A stretch of DNA of 64,000 nucleotides from positions 1,610,001 to 1,674,000 of the forward strand of contig NZ_AP014583.1 of NCBI RefSeq assembly GCF_000828715.1, in the 5' to 3' direction. Shown piece by piece: positions 10,201 to 20,258 of this stretch (its first letter is position 1; every line of letters begins with the position of its first letter). The position numbers were made by a program, and so were the translations under genes. The DNA comes from Winogradskyella sp. PG-2. GTDB taxonomy: Bacteria > Bacteroidota > Bacteroidia > Flavobacteriales > Flavobacteriaceae. The notes beneath the pieces are model-generated. The model was not told the DNA's origin. It saw nothing but the letters and a program-made list of their open reading frames with translations, and made no database searches.

Positions 10201-12304
10201 AATCTATAGTGGTACATTAAGTAATGAATTAACAATAACAAATACACCTTTAACATATAATGAGAATTTATATAGAGCAAAATTAAATAGGTTAGGGAAT
10301 AGTTGTGATTTTTATTCTCAAGAAATAACACTTACCGTCTTTGCATTACCACAATTGAATCCTTCTGTATTTTTAGTACAATGTGATGATGATAATGATG
10401 GTTTTAGTGCTTTTAACCTGTTAGAGGCTAACATGCAGATTTCTACAAACTTTTCAAATGAGACATTCACTTATTACCTTACTGAAGCTTCTGCTATTAA
10501 TGGAGATGAATTAAGTGTAGATTATATTAATAATCCAGATACGTTTGTAAACCAAAATGTTAGTAACGGTTTAGTTTGGAGCCGTGTGGTTTCAGAATTT
10601 GGCTGTGTTTCTATTTCTGAAATTCAACTTCAGGTGTCTACAACAGCGATTCCTTCATCTTTTCAAAGAATGTTTAACGTTTGTGATGATTTTTTGGATA
10701 TAAATGGTGATGATAATTCTAATAATAATGATAGTGATGGTGTGGCAACATTCGATTTTAGTACTGTTACAGCTGAGGTTTTAGCTTTTATTCCTGCTGG
10801 ACAAAACCCACTACCACCAAGATATTTTAGAAACGAAGCTGACGCTCTTGCTGAAGTAAATGAGATTATAGATATTTCAAATTATAGAAATATAGATTAT
10901 CCAGGAACTCAGCAAATTTATATAAGAGTTGATAGCGCTATTGCAAATGATTGCTTAGGTCTAGGAACGCATATTACCTTAACAGTAGAACAATTGCCAA
11001 TAGCAAATCCGGTAGCAATTGATGCAGAATGTGATGATGATAATGATGGCCTTTTTCCGTTTAATGTTTCTCAAGTTGAATCTACAGTTTTAAATGGTCA
11101 ATCTCTTAATGATGTCAACATATCTTACTTCAATGAAGCAGGTATAGCTTTACCAAGTCCATTGCCAAACCCATTTATTACAGGAAATCAGACGATAACA
11201 ATTCGTGTGACAAATACCATTACAGCAGATCCAAATGGTCCTTGTTATGATGAAACAACATTAGAGTTTACAGTATATGATTCGCCGATTGCAAACCCTG
11301 TAGATATTCCTCCAGTTTGTGATGACGATGATAATGATACAGATGGTTTGTTTAGTTTTGATACATCTTCTATAGAAAATGGTATTTTACAAGGTCAATC
11401 AAACATGGAAGTAATGTATTTTAATAGCTTAGGTGAAGAACTTTCAAGTCCGTTACCAAATCCATTAGTTTCAGGTACACAAACGATTACTGCAAGAGTA
11501 ATTAATCCATTAAATGATACTTGTGTAGATAGTACTGATTTAGAATTTGTAGTTAATACATTACCAGATTTCACAATAGAAACACCACAGATTGTATGTT
11601 CTTCTGACCCAACATTTAAAGTTTTGTTAGATCCGATTGAAGAAAACACCTCTGAAAATTATAGTTATGAATGGACATATCAAGATGGTTCATTCTTGTC
11701 AAACGCTAGTACATTAGAGGTTTCTACACCAGGAACATACACGATAACTTTAATTAAGACGGATGGTTCTGGTTGCGAGAGGTCTAGAGACGTTTTTGTA
11801 GATGCCTCTGAATTGGCATCAATTATTTTAGGTGATATTACAGTTAATGATATATCTGAAAATAATTCTATCACCATAAATAATGACAATAATAATTTAG
11901 GTTTAGGTGACTATGAATTTGCTCTTGATAATGAATGGTTCTATCAAAACGAACCATTTTTTAGTAATGTAACACCTGGTTTTCACACTCTTTTTGTTAG
12001 AGATAAAAATGGTTGTGGTACAACAAATATTGAGGTTCCAGTAATAGGTTATTCAAAATATTTTACACCAAATGGTGATGGTACTAATGATACATGGCAA
12101 TTGAAAGGAATAAGTTCAAATTATCAATCGCGAAGTGTTGTTTACATTTTTAATCGTTATGGAAAACTTTTAAAACAATTCTTAGCGTTAAATGGATGGG
12201 ATGGTAATTTTAATGGGTTTAAGTTGCCAACAAGCGATTATTGGTTTATTGTTTTACTTGAGGATGGACGTCAATTCTCTGGACATTTTACACTGAAACG
12301 TTAA
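7202..12304 (+). pseudogene. Very large T9SS-exported adhesin-like protein, broken by two frameshifts
   Basis: One gene of about 1,700 codons is split over frames. Part 1 (GTG 7202 to about 7410) has a signal peptide (...QHSIAQLSKTHYIPPL). Near 7403-7420 the reading frame shifts; part 2 continues as SDITGLVSNANPQVIN to 8148. At GGG 8143-8145 one extra base shifts it again (HLIDG then NNYNTNGNMYVETS), and part 3 runs to 12304. The N-terminal part resembles IgGFc-binding-like bacterial surface proteins; the middle has Asp-rich thrombospondin type 3-like Ca-binding repeats (DIDNDGIIDNLDIDNDNDG) and repeated CDDDNDG domains; the end (YFTPNGDGTNDTW) is a type B T9SS sorting domain. Either a decayed gene or two sequencing indels: removing one G at 8143-8145 restores the downstream frame exactly. 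Confidence 0.8.
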
Positions 12305-12308
12305 TCAA

Positions 12309-13262
12309 TTAAGCACTATATTTCTTTTTCAATTGCGTTAACATCTCTTTTGTCATTGCATCCAAATCAAAACTATGCTGCCAATTCCAATCCTTACGTG
12401 CAACATTATCATCAATAGAAGATGGCCAACTGTCTGCAATAGCCTGCCTAAAATCAGGATTATAACTTATGGAAAATTCAGGAAGTTGTTTTTTAATACT
12501 TTCAGCAATTTCTTTAGGAGTAAAGCTAATAGCAGATAAATTATAAGCTGATCTAATAGACAGTTGTTCTGTATTAACTTGCATTAAATCCACGGTAGCT
12601 TTTATAGCATCGTCCATAAACATCATAGGTAAGCTTGTGTTTTCAGACAAGAAACATTCATATGTGCTATTCTTTAATGCTTCATGATAAATTTCTACAG
12701 CATAGTCTGTAGTTCCTCCTCCTGGCATGGCTTTATGACTTATTATTCCTGGGTATCTAATACTACGTACATCAACACCATATTTATTATGATAATATTC
12801 ACACCATCGCTCACCAACTTGTTTTGTTATACCATAAACCGTTGTTGGTTCACAAATCGTATGTTGAGGAGTATTTTCTCTAGGTGTAGTTGGGCCAAAG
12901 ACAGCAATACTGCTAGGCCAAAACACTTTTTTAATAGCTCCTCCTTTGGCAAGATTAAGCACATGGAATAAAGAATTCATATTTAAATCCCATGCCTCCA
13001 TTGGGTATTTTTCACCAGTTGCACTTAATAATGCTGCCATTAGATATACAGTATCAATATTGTGATTTTTGCAACAATCTTTTATGGCGTTAAAGTTTTT
13101 AGCATCAATAATTTCAAAAGGTCCAGAATTAACTAAATCTAATTTTCTAGTATTAATATCACTGGCAATGACATTATCAACACCATATATTTCTCTTAAC
13201 TTAGTTGTAAGTTCAGTACCAATTTGTCCACAGGCACCAATGATTAATATTTTTGAAGACAT
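12309..13262 (-). CDS. L-threonine 3-dehydrogenase, SDR (epimerase-like) type
   Basis: 317 residues with an N-terminal NAD-binding motif GACGQIG, catalytic Y-x3-K (YGITK) and the segment YPGIISHKAMPGGGTTDYA typical of the short-chain NAD-dependent threonine dehydrogenases known from Flavobacterium. It would oxidise L-threonine to 2-amino-3-oxobutyrate in the cytoplasm. Converges with the adhesin gene, with only 4 nt between them. Confidence 0.9.
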   Translation of the reverse strand: MSSKILIIGACGQIGTELTTKLREIYGVDNVIASDINTRKLDLVNSGPFEIIDAKNFNAIKDCCKNHNIDTVYLMAALLSATGEKYPMEAWDLNMNSLFHVLNLAKGGAIKKVFWPSSIAVFGPTTPRENTPQHTICEPTTVYGITKQVGERWCEYYHNKYGVDVRSIRYPGIISHKAMPGGGTTDYAVEIYHEALKNSTYECFLSENTSLPMMFMDDAIKATVDLMQVNTEQLSIRSAYNLSAISFTPKEIAESIKKQLPEFSISYNPDFRQAIADSWPSSIDDNVARKDWNWQHSFDLDAMTKEMLTQLKKKYSA

Positions 13263-13433
13263 GCTTTAAATTTAATTATCCTCAAAAATAATAAGAATTT
13301 AAGTCTCCTAATATTAAAATTTTTAGAAAATTAGCTTCTTTATTAAGAAGTTGTCAATATTAATTTTAGTCCATATATACTAATATGATAAAATGATAGT
13401 TTAAGTATATTTACAGTCAAAGAAAATAGATTC

Positions 13434-13955
13434 ATGAAAATAGGGCGTTTAGTTTTAATGGTTTTTGTAATACTTGTAAGTTGTAGTGATGCAAAAAGTA
13501 CAACTGATCTTGCGGATAACGAATCTAAAGATCAAGAGGTAAATATTACTGCCAAAGCAATAGAGAATTTTAATTATACGGACTATGCTTTAAGTGGCAA
13601 GGGCGAAGAGTTTCTTGCTAATTGGGAAAAATATCAAGAATTTGCATTACAGATAAGTTATTTAAAAAAGGCAGACTTGTCATTTTTTAATGGTGATAAA
13701 AAAGTTTTAAAGATGTTTATTGATGAATTTACTAAAACTATACCTGTAGAATTTCGAACCAATCCAATAGTTTCAAGAACTGTGATTATAGAAACAGCGA
13801 CTTTAAAGTTAAATGAAAGTTTAACTATAGATAATATAGAAGGACAAACGAAGCTGTTAAATGTAAAGGAAGTACTTGTGGCTTTTTCTAATCTCAATTA
13901 TCAAATTAATAAGAAAATAGAGCGCGATATTTATGATAAAATATCAAAAGAATAA
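13434..13955 (+). CDS. Putative lipoprotein of unknown function
   Basis: 173 residues with a lipoprotein signal (MKIGRLVLMVFVILVSC, lipobox LVSC with Cys17). The mature part is mostly helical, without motifs I recognise. It sits 100 nt upstream of the M13 peptidase gene on the same strand. Confidence 0.75.
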   Translation: MKIGRLVLMVFVILVSCSDAKSTTDLADNESKDQEVNITAKAIENFNYTDYALSGKGEEFLANWEKYQEFALQISYLKKADLSFFNGDKKVLKMFIDEFTKTIPVEFRTNPIVSRTVIIETATLKLNESLTIDNIEGQTKLLNVKEVLVAFSNLNYQINKKIERDIYDKISKE

Positions 13956-14055
13956 GAGGTTACATAAATACAAAATTTTGTTAAGTTGTAACAATTTTCA
14001 ATTTTTCAGGTCTTATTAATAATTACTTTTAATTCGAATTAATCAAAAACAAATT

Positions 14056-16125
14056 ATGAAAACCAATCTTAGTCGCGTTCTAGCGATATCAGGTTTGGCT
14101 TTCTTTACTATTGTAGGATGTAAAGACGAAGCCAAGAAAGACTCTGCTATGGCAGAAGAAAAAATTCCAGGAATTGTCCTTGAAAATATGGATACTTCAG
14201 TAGATCCTAAACAAGATTTTTACAATTATGTGAATGGTAATTGGATGAAAACAACCAAAATCCCTGAGGAAGAATCAAGTTGGGGAGGATTCGGTGTTTT
14301 AAGAAAATCAACAAGAAACGATGTTTTGGATATCGTTAAAACATCTAAAGAATTAGGAACTTATTCTGAGGGGAGCGATCAGAAAAAAGCTCTTTTATTT
14401 TTTGAGTCCGAGTTAGATACTATTACTAGGAATGAATTAGGAACTAAACCATTAGAACCTTTAATGGCAGCAATTAATGGCATTAAAAATCTTGCTGATA
14501 TGCAAGCTGTTTATGCAAAGACAACAGGAGTAGGTACACCCTTTTTTAATCTTGCTATTTTTCCAGATATTAATGACAGTAATATCTACGCACCATACAT
14601 AACACAAGGTGGATTAGGTTTACCAGATAGAGATTATTATGTGCTTAAAGACGATAAATCTAAAGAGCGTCGTCAACAGTATGTAGATCATGTAACTAGA
14701 ATGATGCAATTTATCGATTATAATGAGGCCGAAGCTAGATTAGCTGCAGAAATGATTTTAGAATTAGAAACTAAGTTAGCAGAACCTCAATTTGATAAAA
14801 TTGAAAGACGAAATTTCAGTAATTTTAATAATCCGAGAAGTATTGAACAATTGAGTGAGTTGACACCATCTGTTAATTGGAATAAGTTTATAAATGATTC
14901 TGGGGTAAAGCAAAAGTTAGATACGGTTTATGTTGTTGAACTTAGATATATGAAAGCACTTCAAAACATATTATCATCTACGAGCATAGATGATATCAAA
15001 ACGATAATGAAATGGAATACGTTAAATGGTGCATCAGGATTTTTATCTACAGAAATCGAAAAAGCTAATTGGGATTTTTATAGTAAAACTCTTAGAGGAA
15101 CAGAATCTCAAAGACCAGCTGAAGATAGAGCAATGGATCATGTTACAGGACGTGTTGGTGAAGCAATTGGCAAGTTGTATGTTGATTCAAAATTTCCACC
15201 AGAGGCTAAAGATAAGGCGGAGAAGATGATTGCTAATGTTATTACTGCTTTTAAGGCTAGAATAGATAAGTTGGATTGGATGAGTACTGAAACGAAAAAG
15301 AAAGCTATTGAAAAACTTGATAAGTTTACAGTTAAGATTGCATATCCGGATGAATGGAAAAATTATTCTGAATTAATGATTAAAGAAGGAAATAGCTATG
15401 CTGAAAATATGATGGCATTTTCTGATTGGAATCTAAAAGAAACTATGGCAGATTTAGGCCAGAAAGTTGACAAAACTGAATGGGGAATGCCTCCTCAAAT
15501 GGTAAATGCATATTTTAACCCATTAAATAATGAGATTGTATTTCCTGCTGCAATTTTACAACCGCCATTTTATAACTATACTGCTGATGAAGCTGTTAAT
15601 TATGGTGGAATTGGAGCTGTAATTGGCCATGAGATTTCTCATGCTTTTGACGATCAAGGTTCTCAGTTTGATAGTGATGGAAACCTGATTAATTGGTGGA
15701 CACCTGAAGATTTAACAGAATTTACTAAAAGGGGAGACAAACTTGTAGAACAATATTCTGCAATAAAAATGGCAGATAGCTTATATGTTGATGGTAGAAA
15801 TACCATAGGCGAAAATATTGGTGATTTAGGAGGTGTACTTGGCGCCTACGATGGTTTACAATTGTATTTTAAAGAAAATGGAAGACCAGATGATATCGAT
15901 GGATTTACGGCAGAACAACGTTTCTTTATGTCATGGGCTACTGTATGGAGAACCTTAAGTAGGCCAGATGCTATTGAAACTCAAATAAAAACAGATCCAC
16001 ATTCTCCTGGTGTGGTTAGGGCAACACAGCCACTTAAAAATATTGATGCTTTTTACGAAGCTTTTGATATTAAGGAAGGTGACGCTATGTATTTAGCACC
16101 AGAAAATCGTGTAAGAATCTGGTAA
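14056..16125 (+). CDS. M13 family (neprilysin/PepO-like) zinc metallopeptidase, lipoprotein
   Basis: 689 residues. Lipoprotein signal with lipobox IVGC; M13 N-terminal domain (about 45-430) and catalytic domain with H525-E-I-S-H529 and the third zinc ligand E586 in ENIGDLGG. C-terminal motif ENRVRIW ends the protein as in typical family members, so it is complete. It likely cleaves oligopeptides in the periplasm or at the outer membrane. A strong terminator follows. Confidence 0.95.
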   Translation: MKTNLSRVLAISGLAFFTIVGCKDEAKKDSAMAEEKIPGIVLENMDTSVDPKQDFYNYVNGNWMKTTKIPEEESSWGGFGVLRKSTRNDVLDIVKTSKELGTYSEGSDQKKALLFFESELDTITRNELGTKPLEPLMAAINGIKNLADMQAVYAKTTGVGTPFFNLAIFPDINDSNIYAPYITQGGLGLPDRDYYVLKDDKSKERRQQYVDHVTRMMQFIDYNEAEARLAAEMILELETKLAEPQFDKIERRNFSNFNNPRSIEQLSELTPSVNWNKFINDSGVKQKLDTVYVVELRYMKALQNILSSTSIDDIKTIMKWNTLNGASGFLSTEIEKANWDFYSKTLRGTESQRPAEDRAMDHVTGRVGEAIGKLYVDSKFPPEAKDKAEKMIANVITAFKARIDKLDWMSTETKKKAIEKLDKFTVKIAYPDEWKNYSELMIKEGNSYAENMMAFSDWNLKETMADLGQKVDKTEWGMPPQMVNAYFNPLNNEIVFPAAILQPPFYNYTADEAVNYGGIGAVIGHEISHAFDDQGSQFDSDGNLINWWTPEDLTEFTKRGDKLVEQYSAIKMADSLYVDGRNTIGENIGDLGGVLGAYDGLQLYFKENGRPDDIDGFTAEQRFFMSWATVWRTLSRPDAIETQIKTDPHSPGVVRATQPLKNIDAFYEAFDIKEGDAMYLAPENRVRIW

Positions 16126-16147
16126 TTATAGAATGTATATAATAAAA

Positions 16148-16174
16148 AATGCAGCTTATTAAGCTGCATTTTTT
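16148..16174. terminator. Bidirectional intrinsic terminator
   Basis: Perfect 10-bp stem AATGCAGCTT / AAGCTGCATT with an ATT loop, A-rich on the left and T-rich on the right; it serves the M13 gene and the convergent TPR gene. Confidence 0.9.
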
Positions 16175-16192
16175 ATTGATAGTATTTTTATA

Positions 16193-16900
16193 CTAGTTCT
16201 TTTTAGTTCCTGTAGCTAGCTGCGCTTTTTGAGATTCTAAAGCTTGTCTGCTAACCTTTGCTAAATTAAAATTAGGATCGATAGCAAGTGCATCATTCAT
16301 CAATTTTATTGCCGCATCGATATTAGATGTTTTATTTTCAGTAAACGTCAATAAACCTTTTAAGCATAATAGAGCTGCCTTCATAGAAGTTTCGTAAGGT
16401 TGTTGTGTTTCATAAAATGCACGCTTCATATCGTCTTTAACATTAGCTAAGGCATAAACAATGTTTACTTTCGCTCCGGGTAAATCATTAGTCTGAATTT
16501 TCATATCTGCCATTTCGTAAGCTAAATACACATTAGGTTTACGAGAATAAAGAATCTCATAATGTTCCAAAGCCATTTTTGGCTGATTAAGATTTTTCAA
16601 TGCTAAAGCCTTAACTTCAACATTCATATCAGAATCTGAATCATTTTTTTCAACTCCAATAGTATTTAGAGCTTGCAAATATTTTCCTTCAGAAAGGTAT
16701 AAATATGCTAAAGTATCTTGTCTTGCTACCGAAGGCTCTAAAATATTTAGGTGTGTCATGGCATTAATAATACCCTGGACATCACCTTGCTTTTTCATTT
16801 GTTTATAGTAGGCTTCATAGTGCTTTTTCATGTCTACATCGCTCTGAGCAAAAAGACTCACTGAGAATAACATAACAATTGCAATCGTAATCTGTTTCAT
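16193..16900 (-). CDS. Secreted TPR-repeat protein
   Basis: 235 residues with a signal peptide (MKQITIAIVMLFSVSLFAQ). The mature protein is built of helical TPR-like repeats (YLSEGKYLQALNTIG, AIKLMNDALAIDPNF). Probably a periplasmic scaffold; partner unknown. Confidence 0.8.
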   Translation of the reverse strand: MKQITIAIVMLFSVSLFAQSDVDMKKHYEAYYKQMKKQGDVQGIINAMTHLNILEPSVARQDTLAYLYLSEGKYLQALNTIGVEKNDSDSDMNVEVKALALKNLNQPKMALEHYEILYSRKPNVYLAYEMADMKIQTNDLPGAKVNIVYALANVKDDMKRAFYETQQPYETSMKAALLCLKGLLTFTENKTSNIDAAIKLMNDALAIDPNFNLAKVSRQALESQKAQLATGTKKN

Positions 16901-16968
16901 TTTATCTTAATTTAATGCGCCAAATCTATAAAAATTAATAACAATAGGTCTTAAAAAACTATTAATTT

Positions 16969-17778
16969 CTATGGTGTTTGTTTAAAAGTGTAGTTCAAAA
17001 GCTGTACCAATTTAGAGCTGTTTATTATTTTACCCTCACTTTTTTCAGACATATTGTAACTAGGAAGTGGAATATTTAGCTGCTCACAATAGTTAGAATA
17101 GTATGTTTTTTTATCTGGATGATAAGGGTATACAGCATTAAAAGTTTCACCCCAAAGTTTATTTTTTAGAATAGCTGTAATGATTTGAATACAGTCTTCT
17201 TTATGTATAAGATTGATAGGAGCATTTGGATTTTTAATGTGAGTTCTACCAGACAGGAATTTTGCTGGATGTTTTTGATTATCATACAAACCGCCAAAAC
17301 GTAGAATTGTGGTTTTAAAATTGATATTTTTTCGAAGTATTTGCTCTATTTTAATAAGCTGTTGCCCATTATTAGAAGAAGCATTTGGTTGGGCATCGCA
17401 AGTAATCTCAGGAAAATCAGGACTGTCTTTAAAAACGGAAGTTGAACTTACATAAAGTACAAATTTTACATTATGCTTTTCAATGACGTTAATTAAATGA
17501 CTTATTTCCGTAACATGATTTTTATGAGGATTTCGTCTTAATCCAGGTGGAATATTAATAATAACGATCTCACTTTCCGTTAAAAATTTTGAGTAACCTC
17601 CAGAAATTTGAGTTTCATCGAGTGATACTAAAAAGCCTTGAATTTTATGATTTTTTAGAAGGTCTAGTTTATCATTAGATGTAGTAGAACCTTTTACATC
17701 ATAGCCTTTGCTAACTAAATTTTTTGCCAAAGGAAAACCAAGCCAACCGCAACCAATAACACTGATTTTATTTTTCAA
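16969..17778 (-). CDS. NAD(P)-dependent epimerase/dehydratase-like protein (YeeZ family)
   Basis: 269 residues with an N-terminal Rossmann fingerprint VIGCGWLGFPLA and SSTSVF; it lacks a clear YxxxK in the usual place, as in the YeeZ-type atypical SDRs. Substrate unknown. Confidence 0.8.
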   Translation of the reverse strand: MKNKISVIGCGWLGFPLAKNLVSKGYDVKGSTTSNDKLDLLKNHKIQGFLVSLDETQISGGYSKFLTESEIVIINIPPGLRRNPHKNHVTEISHLINVIEKHNVKFVLYVSSTSVFKDSPDFPEITCDAQPNASSNNGQQLIKIEQILRKNINFKTTILRFGGLYDNQKHPAKFLSGRTHIKNPNAPINLIHKEDCIQIITAILKNKLWGETFNAVYPYHPDKKTYYSNYCEQLNIPLPSYNMSEKSEGKIINSSKLVQLLNYTFKQTP

Positions 17779-17892
17779 TTTTAAAGTATCGTATTTTGAG
17801 GTAAAAGTAAGAATAATAAGGGCTTAAGAATTTCAATTTTGCTAAATAATTAATTTTAAGTAACTTTAGAATTAACTCTAAAATTAAATGTT

Positions 17893-18372
17893 ATGGGAAT
17901 AAAAAGTTTTCAAGGTGCGCGTAAGCAACAAAACTCATCAGAACTTGTTGCACTTAAAGTAAGAGATTATATGACTACTAACCTCATTACTTTTAAGCCA
18001 AATCAATCTGTACAAGAAGTTGTTGAGTCCCTAATTAAGTATAAAATATCTGGTGGTCCAGTAGTGAATGACAGACAAGAGTTGGTAGGTATTATTTCTG
18101 AAGGAGATTGTTTAAAGCAATTGAGCGAAAGTCGCTACTACAATATGCCCTTAGAGCACGATAATGTAGAAAAGAGAATGGCTGTTAATGTAGAGACTAT
18201 TGATGGTAATATGGATGTATTTGATGCTGCAAATAAGTTTTTACAATCAAAAAGACGTCGTTTTCCCATTGTAGAAAATGGTAAACTTATTGGACAAATT
18301 AGTCAGAAAGATATTTTAAAAGCGGCACTGCAACTTAAAGGCGAAAACTGGAATAGTACAACAAAAGGTTAG
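17893..18372 (+). CDS. Paired CBS-domain protein
   Basis: 159 residues with two CBS domains (about 25-85, VRDYMTTNLITFKPNQSVQEVVE; and about 95-150, MAVNVETIDGNMDVFDAANKF...GQISQKDIL). Stand-alone CBS pairs bind adenosyl ligands and act as sensors. Its stop codon overlaps the tail of the convergent gene when that gene is read through its internal TGA. Confidence 0.9.
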   Translation: MGIKSFQGARKQQNSSELVALKVRDYMTTNLITFKPNQSVQEVVESLIKYKISGGPVVNDRQELVGIISEGDCLKQLSESRYYNMPLEHDNVEKRMAVNVETIDGNMDVFDAANKFLQSKRRRFPIVENGKLIGQISQKDILKAALQLKGENWNSTTKG

Positions 18373-19073
18373 AGATATCTTTCTTTTACAGTTGCTTTAG
18401 GTGTATCTGTAAGTAATAGATTTTGTTCCTCACTACCATAAATATGTAATATTTTGGAATAAGAGTATCCTTCTACAGGTTCACTAAGACTTTTTCATTT
18501 ACCTATACCTTTTACAGCAATCTTTTCATCTAATTCTATGATACCTTCTCTATATCTTAAAGATTTATTGAAGCCAAGAAAGCTTGTACTACTTTTCCCT
18601 AAAGATTCTAAATAGTCTTCTAATCTTGCTGACGCATCATTTAAAAAACCACTGCGTTTATTATGATCTTTTACTAAAAATAATTTGGTAAACTTATTAG
18701 CTTGATTAACATTAATAAAAGCTAATTCATTACTAGACTCAATAAAGAAGTCTTGAATGTTTTTGTCCTCAGCATAAGTTGTCCAACCATTTTTTATTGT
18801 TTTCTCAATGATTACATGATAATAAACACATGGTCTCCCACTTAATGGAGCAGTTAATGGTTTATGTACATATTTAGCCTTACCAATTATTTTTGCATAT
18901 TCGTTTTCCTTTATCCTATTAATTGGTTTATAAGGAGTCTTCTTAAGTTTTCTTAAAATTATTTTGTCTACACTAAAAAAATACTTCACGAGGATGATAG
19001 TAATAAATCCAATAATTATTAGAGCGGGAAAAATAATGTTTGTATTTATATTCAGTGGAATCAAGCGAGCCAT
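18369..19073 (-). pseudogene. Membrane-anchored protein with an in-frame TGA near its end
   Basis: The open frame runs from ATG 19073 to a TGA at 18497-18495 (192 residues) and then continues in the same frame for 41 further codons to TAA at 18371-18369, with clearly protein-like sequence (EPVEGYSYSKILHIYGSEEQ). The TGA sits where TGG or CGA would fit. The protein has one N-terminal transmembrane helix (about 13-33) and a cytosolic domain resembling E3-ligase-like GIDE/YdcC-type regions (KAKYVHKPLTAPLSGRPCVYY). It could be a truncated gene or a sequence error. Confidence 0.65.
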
Positions 19074-19424
19074 TTAATCATCTCGTTTTACTAAAGCATA
19101 ATATTCTCCTTCTAGGGGTAAATAACCTTGATCATAAACAAAATAATATATAGTACCTGCTTTTGTAGTATATAAGCTAGTAAAGTAATTAAAGTCGAAT
19201 CCTTTTTCAATAAGCTTTGCTCTAGAACATTTAGTTTTTTTATTAGGATTAAGTGCTTCTAATATTCGATAGTTTTTCCTTAATCGGTTATTAGTATTCC
19301 TAATAAGATTTTTAGAATCCTTATTTATGCGATTGTTAAATGCATTTCTACAGCCATCACTACAGAATTTTTTATCAATTCTGCCCACAATTTTGTCGCT
19401 GCATTCTGGACATTGCTTTTGCAT
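19074..19424 (-). CDS. Small zinc-ribbon protein of unknown function
   Basis: 116 residues beginning MQKQCPECSDKIVGRIDKKFC: a CPxC...CxxxC zinc ribbon (residues 5-25), then basic helices. Its stop abuts the start of the downstream membrane protein gene (19073), so the two are likely co-transcribed. Possibly nucleic-acid binding; function unknown. Confidence 0.75.
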   Translation of the reverse strand: MQKQCPECSDKIVGRIDKKFCSDGCRNAFNNRINKDSKNLIRNTNNRLRKNYRILEALNPNKKTKCSRAKLIEKGFDFNYFTSLYTTKAGTIYYFVYDQGYLPLEGEYYALVKRDD

Positions 19425-19707
19425 ACTTAATTGTCTTTAGGGTAAATATAGGTATCTATATACAACTTATCACAATATAGGATTAAGTCGGGTATTTTTC
19501 TTACATTTAAGCGTTAAAAAGTATAAAAGGGATTTACTTTTTGACATAGATTTTTGTTTGACTATTCACCCTTATTAATAATAAAGATTAATAGCACCCA
19601 TAATGGGTACTTTCTTTTTTTATTCCAAAAAGACACCTGTTTACTTTAAAAGAGACTAAGAAAAACTCATAAAGTGGTATATAGATGGCAATATATAATT
19701 TTTTTTC

Positions 19708-19739
19708 ATTTACAAACGACTACAAATATTTACAAACGA
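19708..19739 (+). repeat. Direct repeat in the 425-nt gap upstream of ssb
   Basis: ATTTACAAACGA occurs at 19708-19719 and again at 19728-19739, 20 nt apart (two helical turns). The rest of the gap 19425-19848 holds no gene that I can see. A CATCTTTG-like -7 box lies near 19785. The repeat may be a binding site for ssb control. Confidence 0.4.
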
Positions 19740-19848
19740 ATTTAAATAGGTAACTACCAAATAAAATTTGCAGGCTACATCATCTTTGCATTGTCGAAAC
19801 ATAAGAACTCGATAGCATTAACTGTTTAACACATAAAATTTAGAACAC

Positions 19849-20181
19849 ATGAACACATTAAGAAACAAAGTACAGTTGATTGGTAACTTAGGGAACGATC
19901 CGGAAATTATCAACTTAGAATCAGGTAAAACCTTGGCGAAATTTGCAATCGCTACAAACGAAAGTTATAAGAATGTACAAGGTGAAAAAGTAACAGATAC
20001 ACAATGGCACAACATTGTGGCTTGGGGAAAAACGGCTCAGATTGTAGAAAAATATGTAGGTAAAGGAAAAGAAGTCGCTATAGAAGGAAAGTTAACCACA
20101 CGTTCTTGGGAAGATAAAGATGGTATGAAACGTTATATTACAGAAGTAGTTTGTAGTGAACTTTTAATGTTAGGTAAATAG
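19849..20181 (+). CDS. ssb: Single-stranded DNA-binding protein (short form)
   Basis: 110 residues forming one OB fold (NKVQLIGNLGNDPEI...WHNIVAWGKTAQIVEKYVGKGKEVAIEGKL). It lacks the acidic C-terminal tail of canonical SSB (it ends LLMLGK), so it is probably a secondary paralogue, not the essential SSB. Ends before a strong terminator. Confidence 0.93.
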   Translation: MNTLRNKVQLIGNLGNDPEIINLESGKTLAKFAIATNESYKNVQGEKVTDTQWHNIVAWGKTAQIVEKYVGKGKEVAIEGKLTTRSWEDKDGMKRYITEVVCSELLMLGK

Positions 20182-20205
20182 ATTAAAATTTTGAAGCAAA
20201 AAAAT

Positions 20206-20233
20206 AAGAGCAGCCTATTTAGGCTGCTCTTTT
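20206..20233 (+). terminator. Intrinsic terminator after ssb
   Basis: Stem AAGAGCAGCCTA / AGGCTGCTCTT with a short T-rich loop, followed by TTTT; near-symmetric, so it may also serve the convergent protease gene. Confidence 0.9.
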
Positions 20234-20258
20234 ATATATTATAAGTCTAGGTGGTTGA

